From Psychrobium sp051201665 (GTDB lineage Bacteria; Pseudomonadota; Gammaproteobacteria; Enterobacterales; Psychrobiaceae), in contig NZ_CP179210.1 of assembly GCF_051201665.1 (NCBI RefSeq), positions 3,534,001-3,598,000 of the forward strand: a DNA stretch of 64,000 nt, given 5' to 3'. Shown here one piece after another: positions 16,756 to 25,103 of this stretch (position 1 is the stretch's first letter; every line of letters begins with the position of its first letter). The notes under the pieces were generated by a model that was not told where the DNA came from, ran no database searches, and saw only the letters and a program-made list of their open reading frames with translations. The position numbers were made by a program, and so were the translations under genes.

Positions 16756-17130
16756 ATGAAAGCTGTAAAAGTAGAAGAAAATATCAAAGTTGATTCAGTT
16801 AATGAAAATAAAGTGAAGAATGAAACCCTCACTACAGAGCTTCACTTTGAATTACTAAAACAGTATGCGTGGCTTTCATCGGCAGTAATTGGTGCAATTA
16901 TTTTTCTTGTTCAACTAAAGGCTGTTGAAATGGGAGACGATGTTTATATTTCATTGGGGCTTTTAGGTTTATCTATATTCTTTTCTCTTGTTGGGCAAGA
17001 CCATATCGTTGACTCATTACTTAAAGGTAAAGATATATACAAAATGTCTAAAATTTTGAAGTTAATTAGAGGCGCTTCAATGGGGTGTTTAGGTGTAGGC
17101 GCTGGCTATTTTTCAAAAGGCATATTTTAA
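16756..17130 (+). CDS. Cassette 5: small membrane protein
   Basis: This 124-residue protein has a charged N-terminal 35 residues (many Lys and Glu), then hydrophobic segments at about 42-55, 65-82 and 105-122 (the last, SMGCLGVGAGYFSKGIF, is glycine-rich). There is no recognisable family. The start has only a weak upstream GGAG about 14 bases away. Its stop is immediately followed by the first part of an attC, so it is the last cassette that can be recognised. Confidence 0.62.
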   Translation: MKAVKVEENIKVDSVNENKVKNETLTTELHFELLKQYAWLSSAVIGAIIFLVQLKAVEMGDDVYISLGLLGLSIFFSLVGQDHIVDSLLKGKDIYKMSKILKLIRGASMGCLGVGAGYFSKGIF

Positions 17131-17194
17131 ACCTAACAAGGAAATAAACAAGGACACGTAACAGTTGGCTGCGTTCCACTTCGTTTCACATTTT
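17131..17194 (+). other. Truncated attC site of cassette 5
   Basis: ACCTAAC (17131-17137) opens the site, and ACAGTTGGCTG...TTCACATTTT matches the left two thirds of attC 1. Homology stops at 17194. The right arm and core are replaced by sequence leading into an AAATAAAGGACAG motif, so this cassette end can no longer recombine normally. Confidence 0.78.
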
Positions 17195-17623
17195 GGACTT
17201 AAAATAAATAAAATAAAGGACAGACACAAATATCTCATTGATTTAACCCAATCACAATCAGTTAAAAATTAAATTGCACTAACTAAAACCAATGAAAAAT
17301 TGGGCTCATTTAGTAAACAAAAATGAACTGGGGGCATGAGAACTACGAAATGATGAAATTTGAACGAGTAAAATCGTCAGCTCTATTGCTGAGGCTTAAA
17401 ATATTAAGAACAGTTAATACTGAGGATTAGCCGACGCCTTTACACCAACTTCGACCGTGATGGTGAGCATAATCTCGTAAATGAGCTTCATTGCCGGCAA
17501 AACTGCCGTATTGCCGTCAATTATTAACAAAAAAGCGCCTGTCCCTTTTATTTTTCGCTTGGGGGTAATCAATTTAAAACGGCTCTGATCCCTTTTATGT
17601 CCCAAAATTCGATGCACATATTT
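17195..17623. other. Noncoding stretch bounded by inverted AAATAAAGGACAG motifs
   Basis: The left motif AAATAAAGGACAGACA is at 17211-17226 and the inverted partner AGCGCCTGTCCCTTTTATTT at 17534-17553. The 310 bp between is AT-rich with small hairpins (TTGCCGGCAA; GCCGTATTGCCG) and no convincing gene. The same motif pair borders the intron fragment at 11473-12068. These ends resemble sequences seen near REP/RAYT-type repeats; that is an untested association. Confidence 0.45.
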
Positions 17624-18007
17624 TTAAGGCCACATTCTACAACTAGAAGGATTGCCCCCTTTATCAAATCCCCAACGTTTAATGATGTAAGTTTTAGAGT
17701 CAACAACATAGTAAATAAGGCATTTACCCACCAAATCTTTGTTAGAAAAATTAGGCAGAATTTCTTGATTATTAAAATGGTAAATCAAATCCCCTTCATT
17801 CTTTTTCGTAATCTCTGTCAAGCCTTGCCCTGTAATGACAAAGTTAGCTCTTTTAAGTTGTCCTGCATTTTTATATTTAAAAGGTTTCTTATAATGCATT
17901 TTGGTGCCAATCTTATCATCCAGAACGTTTACATACCCTTGATATCCAGTTGTACAACCACCTATGCTTAAAAGTAATAGTAGACAAACGATATGGTAAC
18001 TCTTCAT
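17624..18007 (-). CDS. Small lipoprotein next to the RHS gene end; candidate immunity protein
   Basis: This 127-residue protein has a lipoprotein signal with lipobox IGGC (MKSYHIVCLLLLLSIGGC). The mature part contains GQGLTEITKK, LPNFSNKDLVGKC and WGFDKGGNPSSCRMWP. I recognise a recurrent family of short lipoproteins with GKC and W-GF-GG-P-SCR blocks but no assigned function. It begins 11 bp after the end of the RHS remnant on the same strand, the usual position for an immunity gene of a polymorphic toxin. Retention of an intact reading frame beside a broken toxin is consistent with that role but does not prove it. Confidence 0.6.
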   Translation of the reverse strand: MKSYHIVCLLLLLSIGGCTTGYQGYVNVLDDKIGTKMHYKKPFKYKNAGQLKRANFVITGQGLTEITKKNEGDLIYHFNNQEILPNFSNKDLVGKCLIYYVVDSKTYIIKRWGFDKGGNPSSCRMWP

Positions 18008-18420
18008 TTTATATACTCCTAATAATTATCTTCTATTTGCTGCGTTGCTGTGTAAGCGTAATTATAAGGTCTTGCCGCAGCTAATAATGTCAAACCATAG
18101 GAGTGAGGCATTGTTAGAATCAAACTTGCTTGATTATTGGTGATAATATCTGCATTACCTAGCACATCAGTAAAAATATCGTGTAAACCATCATGAAATT
18201 CTGAAAACGCATCTACATATTTCCCTTTTGCGGCCTGTTTCATCCACGGGTGTTGATCTGAGCCAAAAGGAGCCTCTATATCACCACTTAACACCTGTTC
18301 TAATGTATCATCATCCAATTGGTATCCAGTATCACTTTTACCTTTTAGAGCACTATGTGTCAACAACGGTTTAAAATTGACCCACTTTTTCAGTAATTCA
18401 TCGATTGAAAACTGACCCAG

Positions 18421-19194
18421 TTAGTCTTGATAGGTATCAATAATACCCGCTTTTCTTTTTTCTCTTAATCGATAGCTTTCGCCAGTTAATTGCAACACAT
18501 GAGAGTGATGTAGTACGCGATCTAACATGGCCGCTGTTAAAGTTGCATCATCTGAAAAGGCGCTCGGCCACTGTCCAAAGGGTAAATTGCTCGTTAGAAT
18601 CAAACTGCCTTTTTCATAACGCTTGGCAATGACATTAAAAAATAGATTTGCTTCATCACGGCCAAATGGTAAATAGCCTATCTCATCGATGATTAGCAAC
18701 CGAGGAGCAAGAATAGAGCGTTGCATGTAGCTTTTCAATTTTCCTTGCCGCTGTGCACTGCTTAGCTGAAGCATTAAATCTGCGGCACTGATAAAACGTG
18801 TTTTCTTGCGTTGCTCAATGGCTTTATAACCTAACGCAATGGCTAAGTGCGTTTTACCTGTACCACTTGGACCTAGTAAAATGACATTCTCACACCGCTC
18901 AATAAAGGCAAGCGAGCTTAGCTCCGTTATCGCTTTACGTGGTGCCCCTGTTGCAATCTTGAAGTTAAATTGGTCTAGTGTTTTGATGCTTGGAAAACCG
19001 GACATTTTTAGCATGATTTCTCGCGCCCGATCATACTTATTCTCTAACTCGCTAGTGAGGATCTGATACAAAAAGTCAGCATAACTACTTTCATTTTTGA
19101 CGCATCGACTCGCAATGTTAGGCCAGTTGTTTTCTATATTTCTTAAATTGAGTTGCTCACATATTGAAGCGATTTGTTCATGTTGAATACTCAT
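18421..19194 (-). CDS. istB: IS21-family helper ATPase IstB
   Basis: This 257-residue AAA+ ATPase assists the IstA transposase in target selection. Walker A is GPSGTGKTH (near residue 110) and Walker B LLIIDEIGYLPFG. The C-terminal part contains LTSNLPFGQW and LDRVLHHSHVLQLTGESYRL, typical of IstB. Its ATG overlaps the istA stop by 4 bp. The protein is identical to the istB product of copy B. Confidence 0.96.
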   Translation of the reverse strand: MSIQHEQIASICEQLNLRNIENNWPNIASRCVKNESSYADFLYQILTSELENKYDRAREIMLKMSGFPSIKTLDQFNFKIATGAPRKAITELSSLAFIERCENVILLGPSGTGKTHLAIALGYKAIEQRKKTRFISAADLMLQLSSAQRQGKLKSYMQRSILAPRLLIIDEIGYLPFGRDEANLFFNVIAKRYEKGSLILTSNLPFGQWPSAFSDDATLTAAMLDRVLHHSHVLQLTGESYRLREKRKAGIIDTYQD

Positions 19195-20216
19195 AGTTGC
19201 TCCAGTAGTTCACTGTAAACAGATATCGGGTGTTGATAGCATTCAATATCAATGGGCGCAATAAACGACACTAATGCGCTGCTCTTTAAATCCAAACTGC
19301 TGTGAAGTTTTTGTGGAAGCGGTTGTAAGTACGCCACTTCTTCATCAAGGAGGTATTGCGGCTTTTGTGCGGTCGTACCATGAATACGTTGGTGGGCGAC
19401 ATCGTTTAGCCATCCGCCAATTTTGCTATTGGCATTTGCACAATCTAACGATAAGCCCGCTTGCTTGAGCGTTGCATGCAGTGGTACAACAAAGCTATTC
19501 TTCAAGTAATGGTTAAATCGTTCAACTTTCCCCTTGGTTTTAGCACGATACGGCCGACATGCTTTGGGTTGAAAACCATATTCCTCAGCCAAATCAAGAA
19601 ACGATTGATTCCAACGGTGCTTTCCTTCACCGTAAACATCGCGCTCAATAACTAATGCTTTAGCGTTGTCGCATAACACTTGTTTTGGAACGCCGCCAAA
19701 ATAGTGAAATGCTTCCCTTAATCCGTCCATCCATGCTTCTGTTCGCTCATGGTCATAAAAATAGACGTAGCAGGCTCGTGAATAGCCAAGGGTTGCCACA
19801 AACGCCTTAATGGTAAGCTTTCCGCGTTTAATCGTGGTGAAGTCTATTTGCATTTGTTGACCCGGAACGGTTTCAAATCGAACAATAGGCTCTGGTGTTA
19901 ATTGCTTGAAAGGGGATAAATACACCCTGAGTTGCGTTATTCCACCTTGATAACCTCTAGATTTTATTTCTGACAACAAAACAACAGCTGGGATCCAGTG
20001 TGGTTTTGCAGCATCTATTCGACCTTGAATATACTCATGGAAGGGACTGAGTTTAGTCGGTGGTGAATGTCGTTTTGTATAATGAGGCACGTCATAGCCT
20101 CTTAAATATTTACGCACAGTATTGCGCGATACGTTTAATTCTTTGGCAATGGCGCGAATGCTTTTGCCTTGTTTATGCAGGACTTTAATATTCACAAATA
20201 GCTCCTTCGTTAACAT
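19191..20216 (-). CDS. istA: IS21-family transposase IstA
   Basis: This 341-residue protein has an N-terminal helix-turn-helix (IRAIAKELNVSRNTVRKYL) and an rve-type DDE core (MQIDF for the first Asp; LCDNAKALV for the second; KGKVERFN for the Glu). Compared with copy B it differs at five positions, including VPGQQ instead of GPGQQ just before the first catalytic Asp and ERTEAW instead of ELTEAW. GPG is the usual sequence there, so copy A may be weakened. Confidence 0.95.
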   Translation of the reverse strand: MLTKELFVNIKVLHKQGKSIRAIAKELNVSRNTVRKYLRGYDVPHYTKRHSPPTKLSPFHEYIQGRIDAAKPHWIPAVVLLSEIKSRGYQGGITQLRVYLSPFKQLTPEPIVRFETVPGQQMQIDFTTIKRGKLTIKAFVATLGYSRACYVYFYDHERTEAWMDGLREAFHYFGGVPKQVLCDNAKALVIERDVYGEGKHRWNQSFLDLAEEYGFQPKACRPYRAKTKGKVERFNHYLKNSFVVPLHATLKQAGLSLDCANANSKIGGWLNDVAHQRIHGTTAQKPQYLLDEEVAYLQPLPQKLHSSLDLKSSALVSFIAPIDIECYQHPISVYSELLEQL

Positions 20217-21136
20217 ACCGTATCACCTAAAAATAAATAAATGATACATCGGTGGGTCAATTTTGGATCGATGTTAGTGGGTCATTTTTGCACCGTTGGT
20301 GACAACTATGAACTTTCCCTGTTTTGTTATATTTACTACTAACACTTTTGTAAATAGCTTCAGCACTCATTGTTAAAGCTTGAGCTAGAGCAGCTATCTT
20401 TGCCCCTTTACTACAAGAACCACCTGATGCCTTACCAGCACCACACCCACCAAGAGCAGAAACTGCGACTCTTTGAGCAGCATCACCCCAACCAGTAACG
20501 GGACCTGCATTTGCAAAGCCACCAGCAGCACCCGCTATTGCACCTGTAAATGCACCTCTAAGTGCTCCTTTTAAACTTCCTGTTACCCAATGCCCCACCA
20601 ACAGCCCCGCCTACGGCTCCAGCTATAGCTCCAGCCGTGATTGCCCCTCCTACTGAAAGCCCAGTAACAAATGTTTGAGTGGTTCCTAACACTGTCATGC
20701 TAAAGCCTTGAGTCATCCCCCAACCAGCAGCCCACCCTGAGGCGGCTCCGTAAGTTGCTATCGTAACAGCTATTGCAACAGCCGCCTTCCAGTACTTTTT
20801 AACGAATTTTTTAAGCGACTTAAAGAAATATCCACTCGGATCGGTATAACTCATTGAGTTATTCAACACGTATGAATAGCGGTTATAGTTTTGACTATTC
20901 GTTGGTGCCTGAATAAACGGATCAGCCTGAAGGAATCGACCTAACGTTGCATCGTCAATCCGACCGTTCATATGAATTAGTCGGTAATTGGATTATATAA
21001 AGAACGTTAACTTATTAATTAATAAGCTATTTAATATTATTAAGGTAACTTACATTTCATTTGTATTGAACAGAAAGTTCGCTATTTAATCTATTCACGA
21101 GTGTTAGTCGAAAACTCATGGGTAACTAGCCCTAAT

Positions 21137-21178
21137 AAATGTCGTGTTTTTGCAATTGTAAAATGTCGTGTTTTTGCA
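21137..21178 (+). repeat. Two direct repeats upstream of the AbiE-like antitoxin gene
   Basis: AAATGTCGTGTTTTTGCA occurs at 21137-21154 and again at 21161-21178, 24 bp apart (about two helical turns). They lie 31 bp upstream of the antitoxin start, where an autoregulatory operator is expected. Binding is inferred from position only. Confidence 0.7.
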
Positions 21179-21208
21179 TATACTTTGAAAGAAGCGAGAG
21201 GAGCTGCC

Positions 21209-21610
21209 ATGCGCATTAAAGACAAAATACAAATTAGAGTTAAGCGTTCAAAACGCTCTGTATTTTTGCGCTCTGACTTTAAGGATATCGCAGGGTACGA
21301 TCAAGTAGGCCGAATACTTCGTCTCATGGTCGCATCTGGTGAATTAATCAAAATTGGTTATGGCCTTTATGTGCGTGCTCGTTTGAATCGTATAACCCGA
21401 AAAGCAATGCCTGATAATCCAGGTGGTGCTGATGGTGTGTTAATCGAAGCAATGGAGCGATTAGGCAAGGATTATAAATTTGATGATCTTTCTGTATCAA
21501 ATATGCAAGGTGTTAGCACGCAAATTCCTGCCAAGATTAACGTCATTCCAACATCTTCTCGTTTTACTCGTAAAATAGAGATAGGCTCTCAGGGTGTTAA
21601 CCTTGCTTGA
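21209..21610 (+). CDS. AbiEi/DUF6088-type antitoxin
   Basis: The start at 21209 follows GAGAGGAGCT; an in-frame ATG at 21101 would run through the repeat region and is rejected. The 133-residue product has an N-terminal winged-helix-like region (FLRSDFKDIAGYDQVGRILR, then LVASGELIKIGYGLYVRA) and a C-terminal segment QIPAKINVIPTSSRF typical of DUF6088 proteins. These pair with AbiEii nucleotidyltransferase toxins and repress their own operon. The end overlaps the toxin frame by 17 bp. Confidence 0.82.
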   Translation: MRIKDKIQIRVKRSKRSVFLRSDFKDIAGYDQVGRILRLMVASGELIKIGYGLYVRARLNRITRKAMPDNPGGADGVLIEAMERLGKDYKFDDLSVSNMQGVSTQIPAKINVIPTSSRFTRKIEIGSQGVNLA

Positions 21611-22553
21611 TAGTTCACTATTTGCCGATGTCGCTGATGCAATTGGTTTAAGCAACCCTACCATTGTCGAAAAAGACTATTATGTTGTTCAGTTGCTGCA
21701 ATTGTTAGAGCAACTAGAGACCCCATTCCATCAAATAGTTTTCTCTGGTGGTACGGCATTAGCAAAATCATCAGTTAAAACATATCGTATGTCTGAAGAT
21801 GTCGATTTAAAATTTGTACCAAATGATGAATTTGATAGCATCCCCTCTCGTGGTGCAAAAAAGAAAGCAAGAAAAGCTGTTCGGTTAGCAATTGAGGCGC
21901 TCATTGAGCAGTCGCCTATTTTTCAATTAGAAGAAAATGCATTAGTACGTGATGAGTACCGTTATATGTGTTTCGAAATAAAATACCCACAAGCTTATCA
22001 AATTGAACCATGTTTAAGGCCATACATTAAACTAGAGTTAATTGAGTCTGATTTATTGAGTGACTTTGTTTCGCGAGATATTACCTCCCTTTATGCATCT
22101 GCACTGCAACAACCTAGTGAGCTAGCGGCATTTGCCTGTACTAGTGTCATTGATACGCAGGCTGAGAAAATAATATCGATGCTAAGGCGTACAGCAAGTC
22201 ATGCCAGAAACATTGAAAGAGATGATGATGAAGCATTAATTCGACATATCTATGATACACATCATATTCAGTTAACTAGCCCATCAGATATTAGTAAACT
22301 CGCTGCGCTGATTGATAAAGTCATGCAAGCTGATATTGAACGCTATGGCAATCAACATACTCAAATGGTTGAATCTCCGCTTGATGAGCTGCGTTTCGCC
22401 TTGGCTTTACTTGAAAATGACTCTATTCATAAAACGCGTTATGAGCAGTATGTTAAGCCAATGGTTTATGCTGAAAACAAAACAACATGGGAAGAAGCTT
22501 TTCTGTCATTCAAAACACTTGTTGAAAAGGTTTTTGAGCGCTTAAAACAATAA
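21594..22553 (+). CDS. AbiEii/AbiGii-type nucleotidyltransferase toxin
   Basis: The 319-residue protein shows the AbiEii nucleotidyltransferase core: NPTIVEKDYYVVQLL, FSGGTALAKSS (about 49-59) and RMSEDVDLKF (catalytic Asp pair). This family modifies tRNA or blocks translation to stop growth during phage infection or stress. The start is given as GTG 21594, overlapping the antitoxin by 17 bp; TTG 21603 is an alternative. The stop is only 4 bp from the left end of the IS982-family element, whose insertion spared the gene. The pair appears intact. Confidence 0.87.
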   Translation: MLTLLDSSLFADVADAIGLSNPTIVEKDYYVVQLLQLLEQLETPFHQIVFSGGTALAKSSVKTYRMSEDVDLKFVPNDEFDSIPSRGAKKKARKAVRLAIEALIEQSPIFQLEENALVRDEYRYMCFEIKYPQAYQIEPCLRPYIKLELIESDLLSDFVSRDITSLYASALQQPSELAAFACTSVIDTQAEKIISMLRRTASHARNIERDDDEALIRHIYDTHHIQLTSPSDISKLAALIDKVMQADIERYGNQHTQMVESPLDELRFALALLENDSIHKTRYEQYVKPMVYAENKTTWEEAFLSFKTLVEKVFERLKQ

Positions 22554-22557
22554 CTAA

Positions 22558-23540
22558 CCTGAACTCGGGATGAACTAATAGCCCACCTAGTGATCGGATC
22601 TTTCGAACAAGAAACGATTTAAACACTATAAACGGTGAGCGTATGGATAAGTTAGTTGAAATATTTTGTGATGTCGATGATTTTTGTGAAGTTTTTATTC
22701 CTCAATGGGAAAAGCAATTACTGTCTGATGGGACGAGAAAGCGGCAGCGTAAAGGTCGAATGGCCACAAGTGAAGTGATGACTATCGTTATTTTATTCCA
22801 TATGTCGAATCACAGAGACTTTAAAAACTATTACATCGGGTTCATTCAGCGTTTTTACAAAAAACAATTCCCATACTTGCTTAGTTACACACGATTTTTA
22901 GAAGTCATGCCAACGACATTAGTGCCGTTGTGCAGTTATTTTTCTGCGATTAAGGGGCAGCCTACAGGCCTTGAATTTATTGACTCTACAAGCATTAAAG
23001 TTTGCCACAATTTAAGAATCCCACGCCACAAAACATTTGATGGAATTGCTAAACGAGGTAAAGGGACTATGGGCTGGTATTTTGGATTTAAGCTCCATTT
23101 GATAGTGAATCACCTAGGGGAGATTGTTGCAGCGAAAATAACGGCTGCGAACGTGCATGATACTCAACCCGTTGAAGGTATGGCATCAGACCTGCCAGAT
23201 AAACTCTATGCTGATAAGGGCTACATAAGTAAAGCATTAGAAAGTAATTTGCTAGAACAAGGAGTCACTTTAGTAACAAATGTGCGAAAAAATATGAAAG
23301 CAAAGGTACTGTCTATTTGGGATAGGGCCATGCTATCTAGGCGATTTATTATTGAAACAATCAATGACCAATTGAAAAACATTTCACAAATTGAGCATTC
23401 CAGACATAGAAGCATGAATGGCTTAATGTTAAATCTCATTGCTGGGCTTGTGGCTTATTCTCTGAAAGAAAACAAACCACAACTAAATATCACTGACGTT
23501 GAGATGAATCAGATCGTCGTTTCTTAAGCCGATCTCAGGT
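22558..23540 (+). mobile_element. IS982-family insertion sequence
   Basis: About 983 bp with ends ACCTGAACTCGGG (left) and ACCTGAGATCGGC (right, read inward), sharing ACCTGA..TCGG. It contains one transposase gene. I see no clear target duplication. Confidence 0.82.
22643..23527 (+). CDS. IS982-family transposase
   Basis: This 294-residue DDE transposase is full length for the family. Features: SEVMTIVILFHMSNHRDFK at the N-terminus, FIDSTSIKVCHN (first Asp), LYADKGYIS (second Asp) and IETINDQLKN (Glu), with HSRHRS near the end. The start is preceded by AAACGGTGAGCGT. No frameshift is seen, so the element may be active. Confidence 0.95.
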   Translation: MDKLVEIFCDVDDFCEVFIPQWEKQLLSDGTRKRQRKGRMATSEVMTIVILFHMSNHRDFKNYYIGFIQRFYKKQFPYLLSYTRFLEVMPTTLVPLCSYFSAIKGQPTGLEFIDSTSIKVCHNLRIPRHKTFDGIAKRGKGTMGWYFGFKLHLIVNHLGEIVAAKITAANVHDTQPVEGMASDLPDKLYADKGYISKALESNLLEQGVTLVTNVRKNMKAKVLSIWDRAMLSRRFIIETINDQLKNISQIEHSRHRSMNGLMLNLIAGLVAYSLKENKPQLNITDVEMNQIVVS

Positions 23541-23565
23541 TACATAAATATTTTTCCACTTTTTT

Positions 23566-23768
23566 TCACTTTCCTCTGTAGCTTAATTCTGTCAAAACTT
23601 TTAATTCCAGAGTGGGTCCACCAAAATTTATACATCCAACAGTAAATTTTCCACCCAATTTTTGAGATGTCCATTCAGTGCTATTGTTTGCGATTGAATT
23701 CGATGAAAAAAGAATGCCTACAAATATGGCTAGTACTATGAAAAGTTGAGAAGTTCTTTTATTATTTA
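23566..23768 (-). pseudogene. Remnant of a short secreted-protein gene cut by a MITE
   Basis: Reading leftwards from the MITE edge gives NNKRTSQLFIVLAIFVGILF, then SSNSIANNSTEWTSQKLGGK and FTVGCINFGGPTLELKVLTE, and a stop at 23566. This has a basic, hydrophobic signal-like start and a possible AIA cleavage site, but no ATG remains: the start lies in or beyond the MITE. Product unknown. It could be chance, but the signal-peptide pattern is convincing. Confidence 0.4.
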
Positions 23769-23770
23769 TA

Positions 23771-23923
23771 CCAATTGCATTAAGTAAGTGATCTTGTTGT
23801 GCGTAGAGAAAATCAGCTAAAACAAGGCGCTCGATTGACTAATAGCTGGCTATTAGGATTGAGAGCAACGCCATTTTAGTTAATTTTAACAAGTACAAGT
23901 GGGCAAATATTTAATGCAATTGG
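23771..23923 (-). mobile_element. MITE family A, copy 2 (reverse orientation)
   Basis: 153 bp, CCAATTGCATTAA to TTAATGCAATTGG, reverse complement of copies 1 and 3. The left flank is TA; the right flank is TG, so the TA duplication is imperfect here. The 195 bp between it and the ispH terminator hold no gene I can support. Confidence 0.87.
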
Positions 23924-24120
23924 TGTTACGATAGAGCTGAACATGAGCATTCCCTTAATTGTTCACTACTTATCAAAATTAGTAGAAAAGAGGGAAATTT
24001 CCATAAAATATTCAAAATTGATATTTAGCTAGTATGAAAACTAATTTCACTAATACTATTAGATATCGGAACGACGACTTATCAAAGTTCTATTGTTTCG
24101 CCATAAGTTAGAGGCAACAA

Positions 24121-24146
24121 AAAACGGCGCTAAATAGCGCCGTTTT
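24121..24146 (-). terminator. Rho-independent terminator of the ileS-ispH operon
   Basis: AAAACGGCGCT (24121-24131) pairs with AGCGCCGTTTT (24136-24146), followed on the minus strand by a T run, 22 bp after the ispH stop. Confidence 0.9.
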
Positions 24147-24167
24147 ATATCAAAAGCTGAATTGCGA

Positions 24168-25103
24168 TTAACGCAGTTCTACTGGCACAGCAAACACGGT
24201 ATCTTCGATAATACCCGGGTTTTCTACCACTTCACCATTTGTTAATTCAACTAGCTTTTCAATCACTTGATTAACTAAGATTTCAGGAGCAGAAGCACCA
24301 GCAGTAACACCAACAGCTTTTACGCCTGTTAACCAGCTCGCATCAATGCCGTCGCTGTTATCAATGAGATAAGCAGTTGTGTTGTTTTTCTCAGCTAGTT
24401 CGCGCAGACGATTAGAGTTTGAGCTGTTTTTAGAGCCAACCACTAATAACAAATCAACTTTGGCTGAAATGTCTTTTACCGCGTCTTGACGATTTTGTGT
24501 GGCATAACAAATGTCGTCTTTGCGTGGGCCTTCGATTTCAGGAAAGCGTTCACGCAAGGCATCGATAATATTTTTAGTATCATCTACTGACAACGTTGTT
24601 TGGGTAACGTAACTTAGATTACTCTCGTCAGTCACTTGCAGGTTTGCAACATCTTCGACGGTTTCGACTAAGTACATAGCACCGTCATCGTTCGAGTATT
24701 GCCCCATGGTGCCAATCACTTCAGGGTGGCCTTTGTGACCAATGAGCACACATTCAGTGGTGCGTTTACTTGAACGCGCAACTTCCATGTGTACTTTTGT
24801 AACCAACGGGCACGTGGCGTCAAACACGCGTAAATCACGACGCTTCGCTTCTTGACGAACCGCTTGAGATACACCATGCGCACTGAAAATAACCGTTGAG
24901 TCATCTGGCACTTGGTCCAGCTCTTCTACAAATACTGCGCCGCGCTCACGTAAACCATCTACCACGTATTTGTTATGCACCACTTCATGGCGCACGTAAA
25001 TAGGGGCGTCAAACAAGTCTAAAGCTCGTTCAACAATGGTGATTGCGCGGTCTACACCAGCACAAAATCCACGAGGGTTAGCACGAAGTATTTGTATGCT
25101 CAT
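24168..25103 (-). CDS. ispH: 4-hydroxy-3-methylbut-2-enyl diphosphate reductase
   Basis: IspH is the last enzyme of the non-mevalonate isoprenoid pathway and makes IPP and DMAPP using a 4Fe-4S cluster. The 311-residue product is full length with the cluster cysteines in PRGFCAGVDRA (Cys13), DATCPLVTKVH (Cys97 region) and DDICYATQNRQ (Cys198 region), plus SAHGVS. It starts at the fkpB stop. The order ribF-ileS-lspA-fkpB-ispH is the conserved gammaproteobacterial arrangement. Confidence 0.98.
   Translation of the reverse strand: MSIQILRANPRGFCAGVDRAITIVERALDLFDAPIYVRHEVVHNKYVVDGLRERGAVFVEELDQVPDDSTVIFSAHGVSQAVRQEAKRRDLRVFDATCPLVTKVHMEVARSSKRTTECVLIGHKGHPEVIGTMGQYSNDDGAMYLVETVEDVANLQVTDESNLSYVTQTTLSVDDTKNIIDALRERFPEIEGPRKDDICYATQNRQDAVKDISAKVDLLLVVGSKNSSNSNRLRELAEKNNTTAYLIDNSDGIDASWLTGVKAVGVTAGASAPEILVNQVIEKLVELTNGEVVENPGIIEDTVFAVPVELR

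Larger units (their letters stand above)
18358..20304 (-). mobile_element. IS21-family element, copy A
   Basis: 1947 bp with imperfect 27-bp terminal repeats (TGTCAACAACGGTTTAAAAT at the left; TGTCACCAACGGTGCAAAAA read from the right), each followed by TGACCCA. It is flanked by a 6-bp target duplication ACTATG (18352-18357 and 20305-20310). It carries istA and istB and has the same length as copy B at 44745. Confidence 0.94.
18019..20993 (-). pseudogene. RHS-repeat-protein C-terminal remnant, frameshifted and split by an IS21-family element
   Basis: Upstream part (20993 to about 20590) encodes the RHS core end: LIHMNGRIDDATLGRFLQAD, then NRYSYVLNNSMSYTDPSGY, followed by a Gly/Ala-rich membrane-like stretch. 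A one-base frameshift near 20590 moves the reading into ALRGAFTGAIAGAAGG and onward to KTGKVHS, where the IS enters. With the IS and one copy of the 6-bp repeat removed, the frame continues ALKGKSDTGYQLDDD to the end at 18019, including FSEFHDGLHDIF. The 5' RHS repeats are missing: a stop lies just before SNYRLIHMNGR. RHS proteins deliver C-terminal toxins; this one should be inactive. Confidence 0.85.

Noticed and set aside
17414..17617. 67-codon minus-strand frame MHRILGHKRDQ in the repeat-bounded stretch
   Set aside because: No ribosome site or recognisable family, and it runs through the inverted motif; probably noncoding.
21101..21208. Longer form of the AbiEi-like antitoxin starting at 21101
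   Set aside because: It would translate the direct repeats as a duplicated peptide (KCRVFA twice); a good ribosome site precedes 21209.
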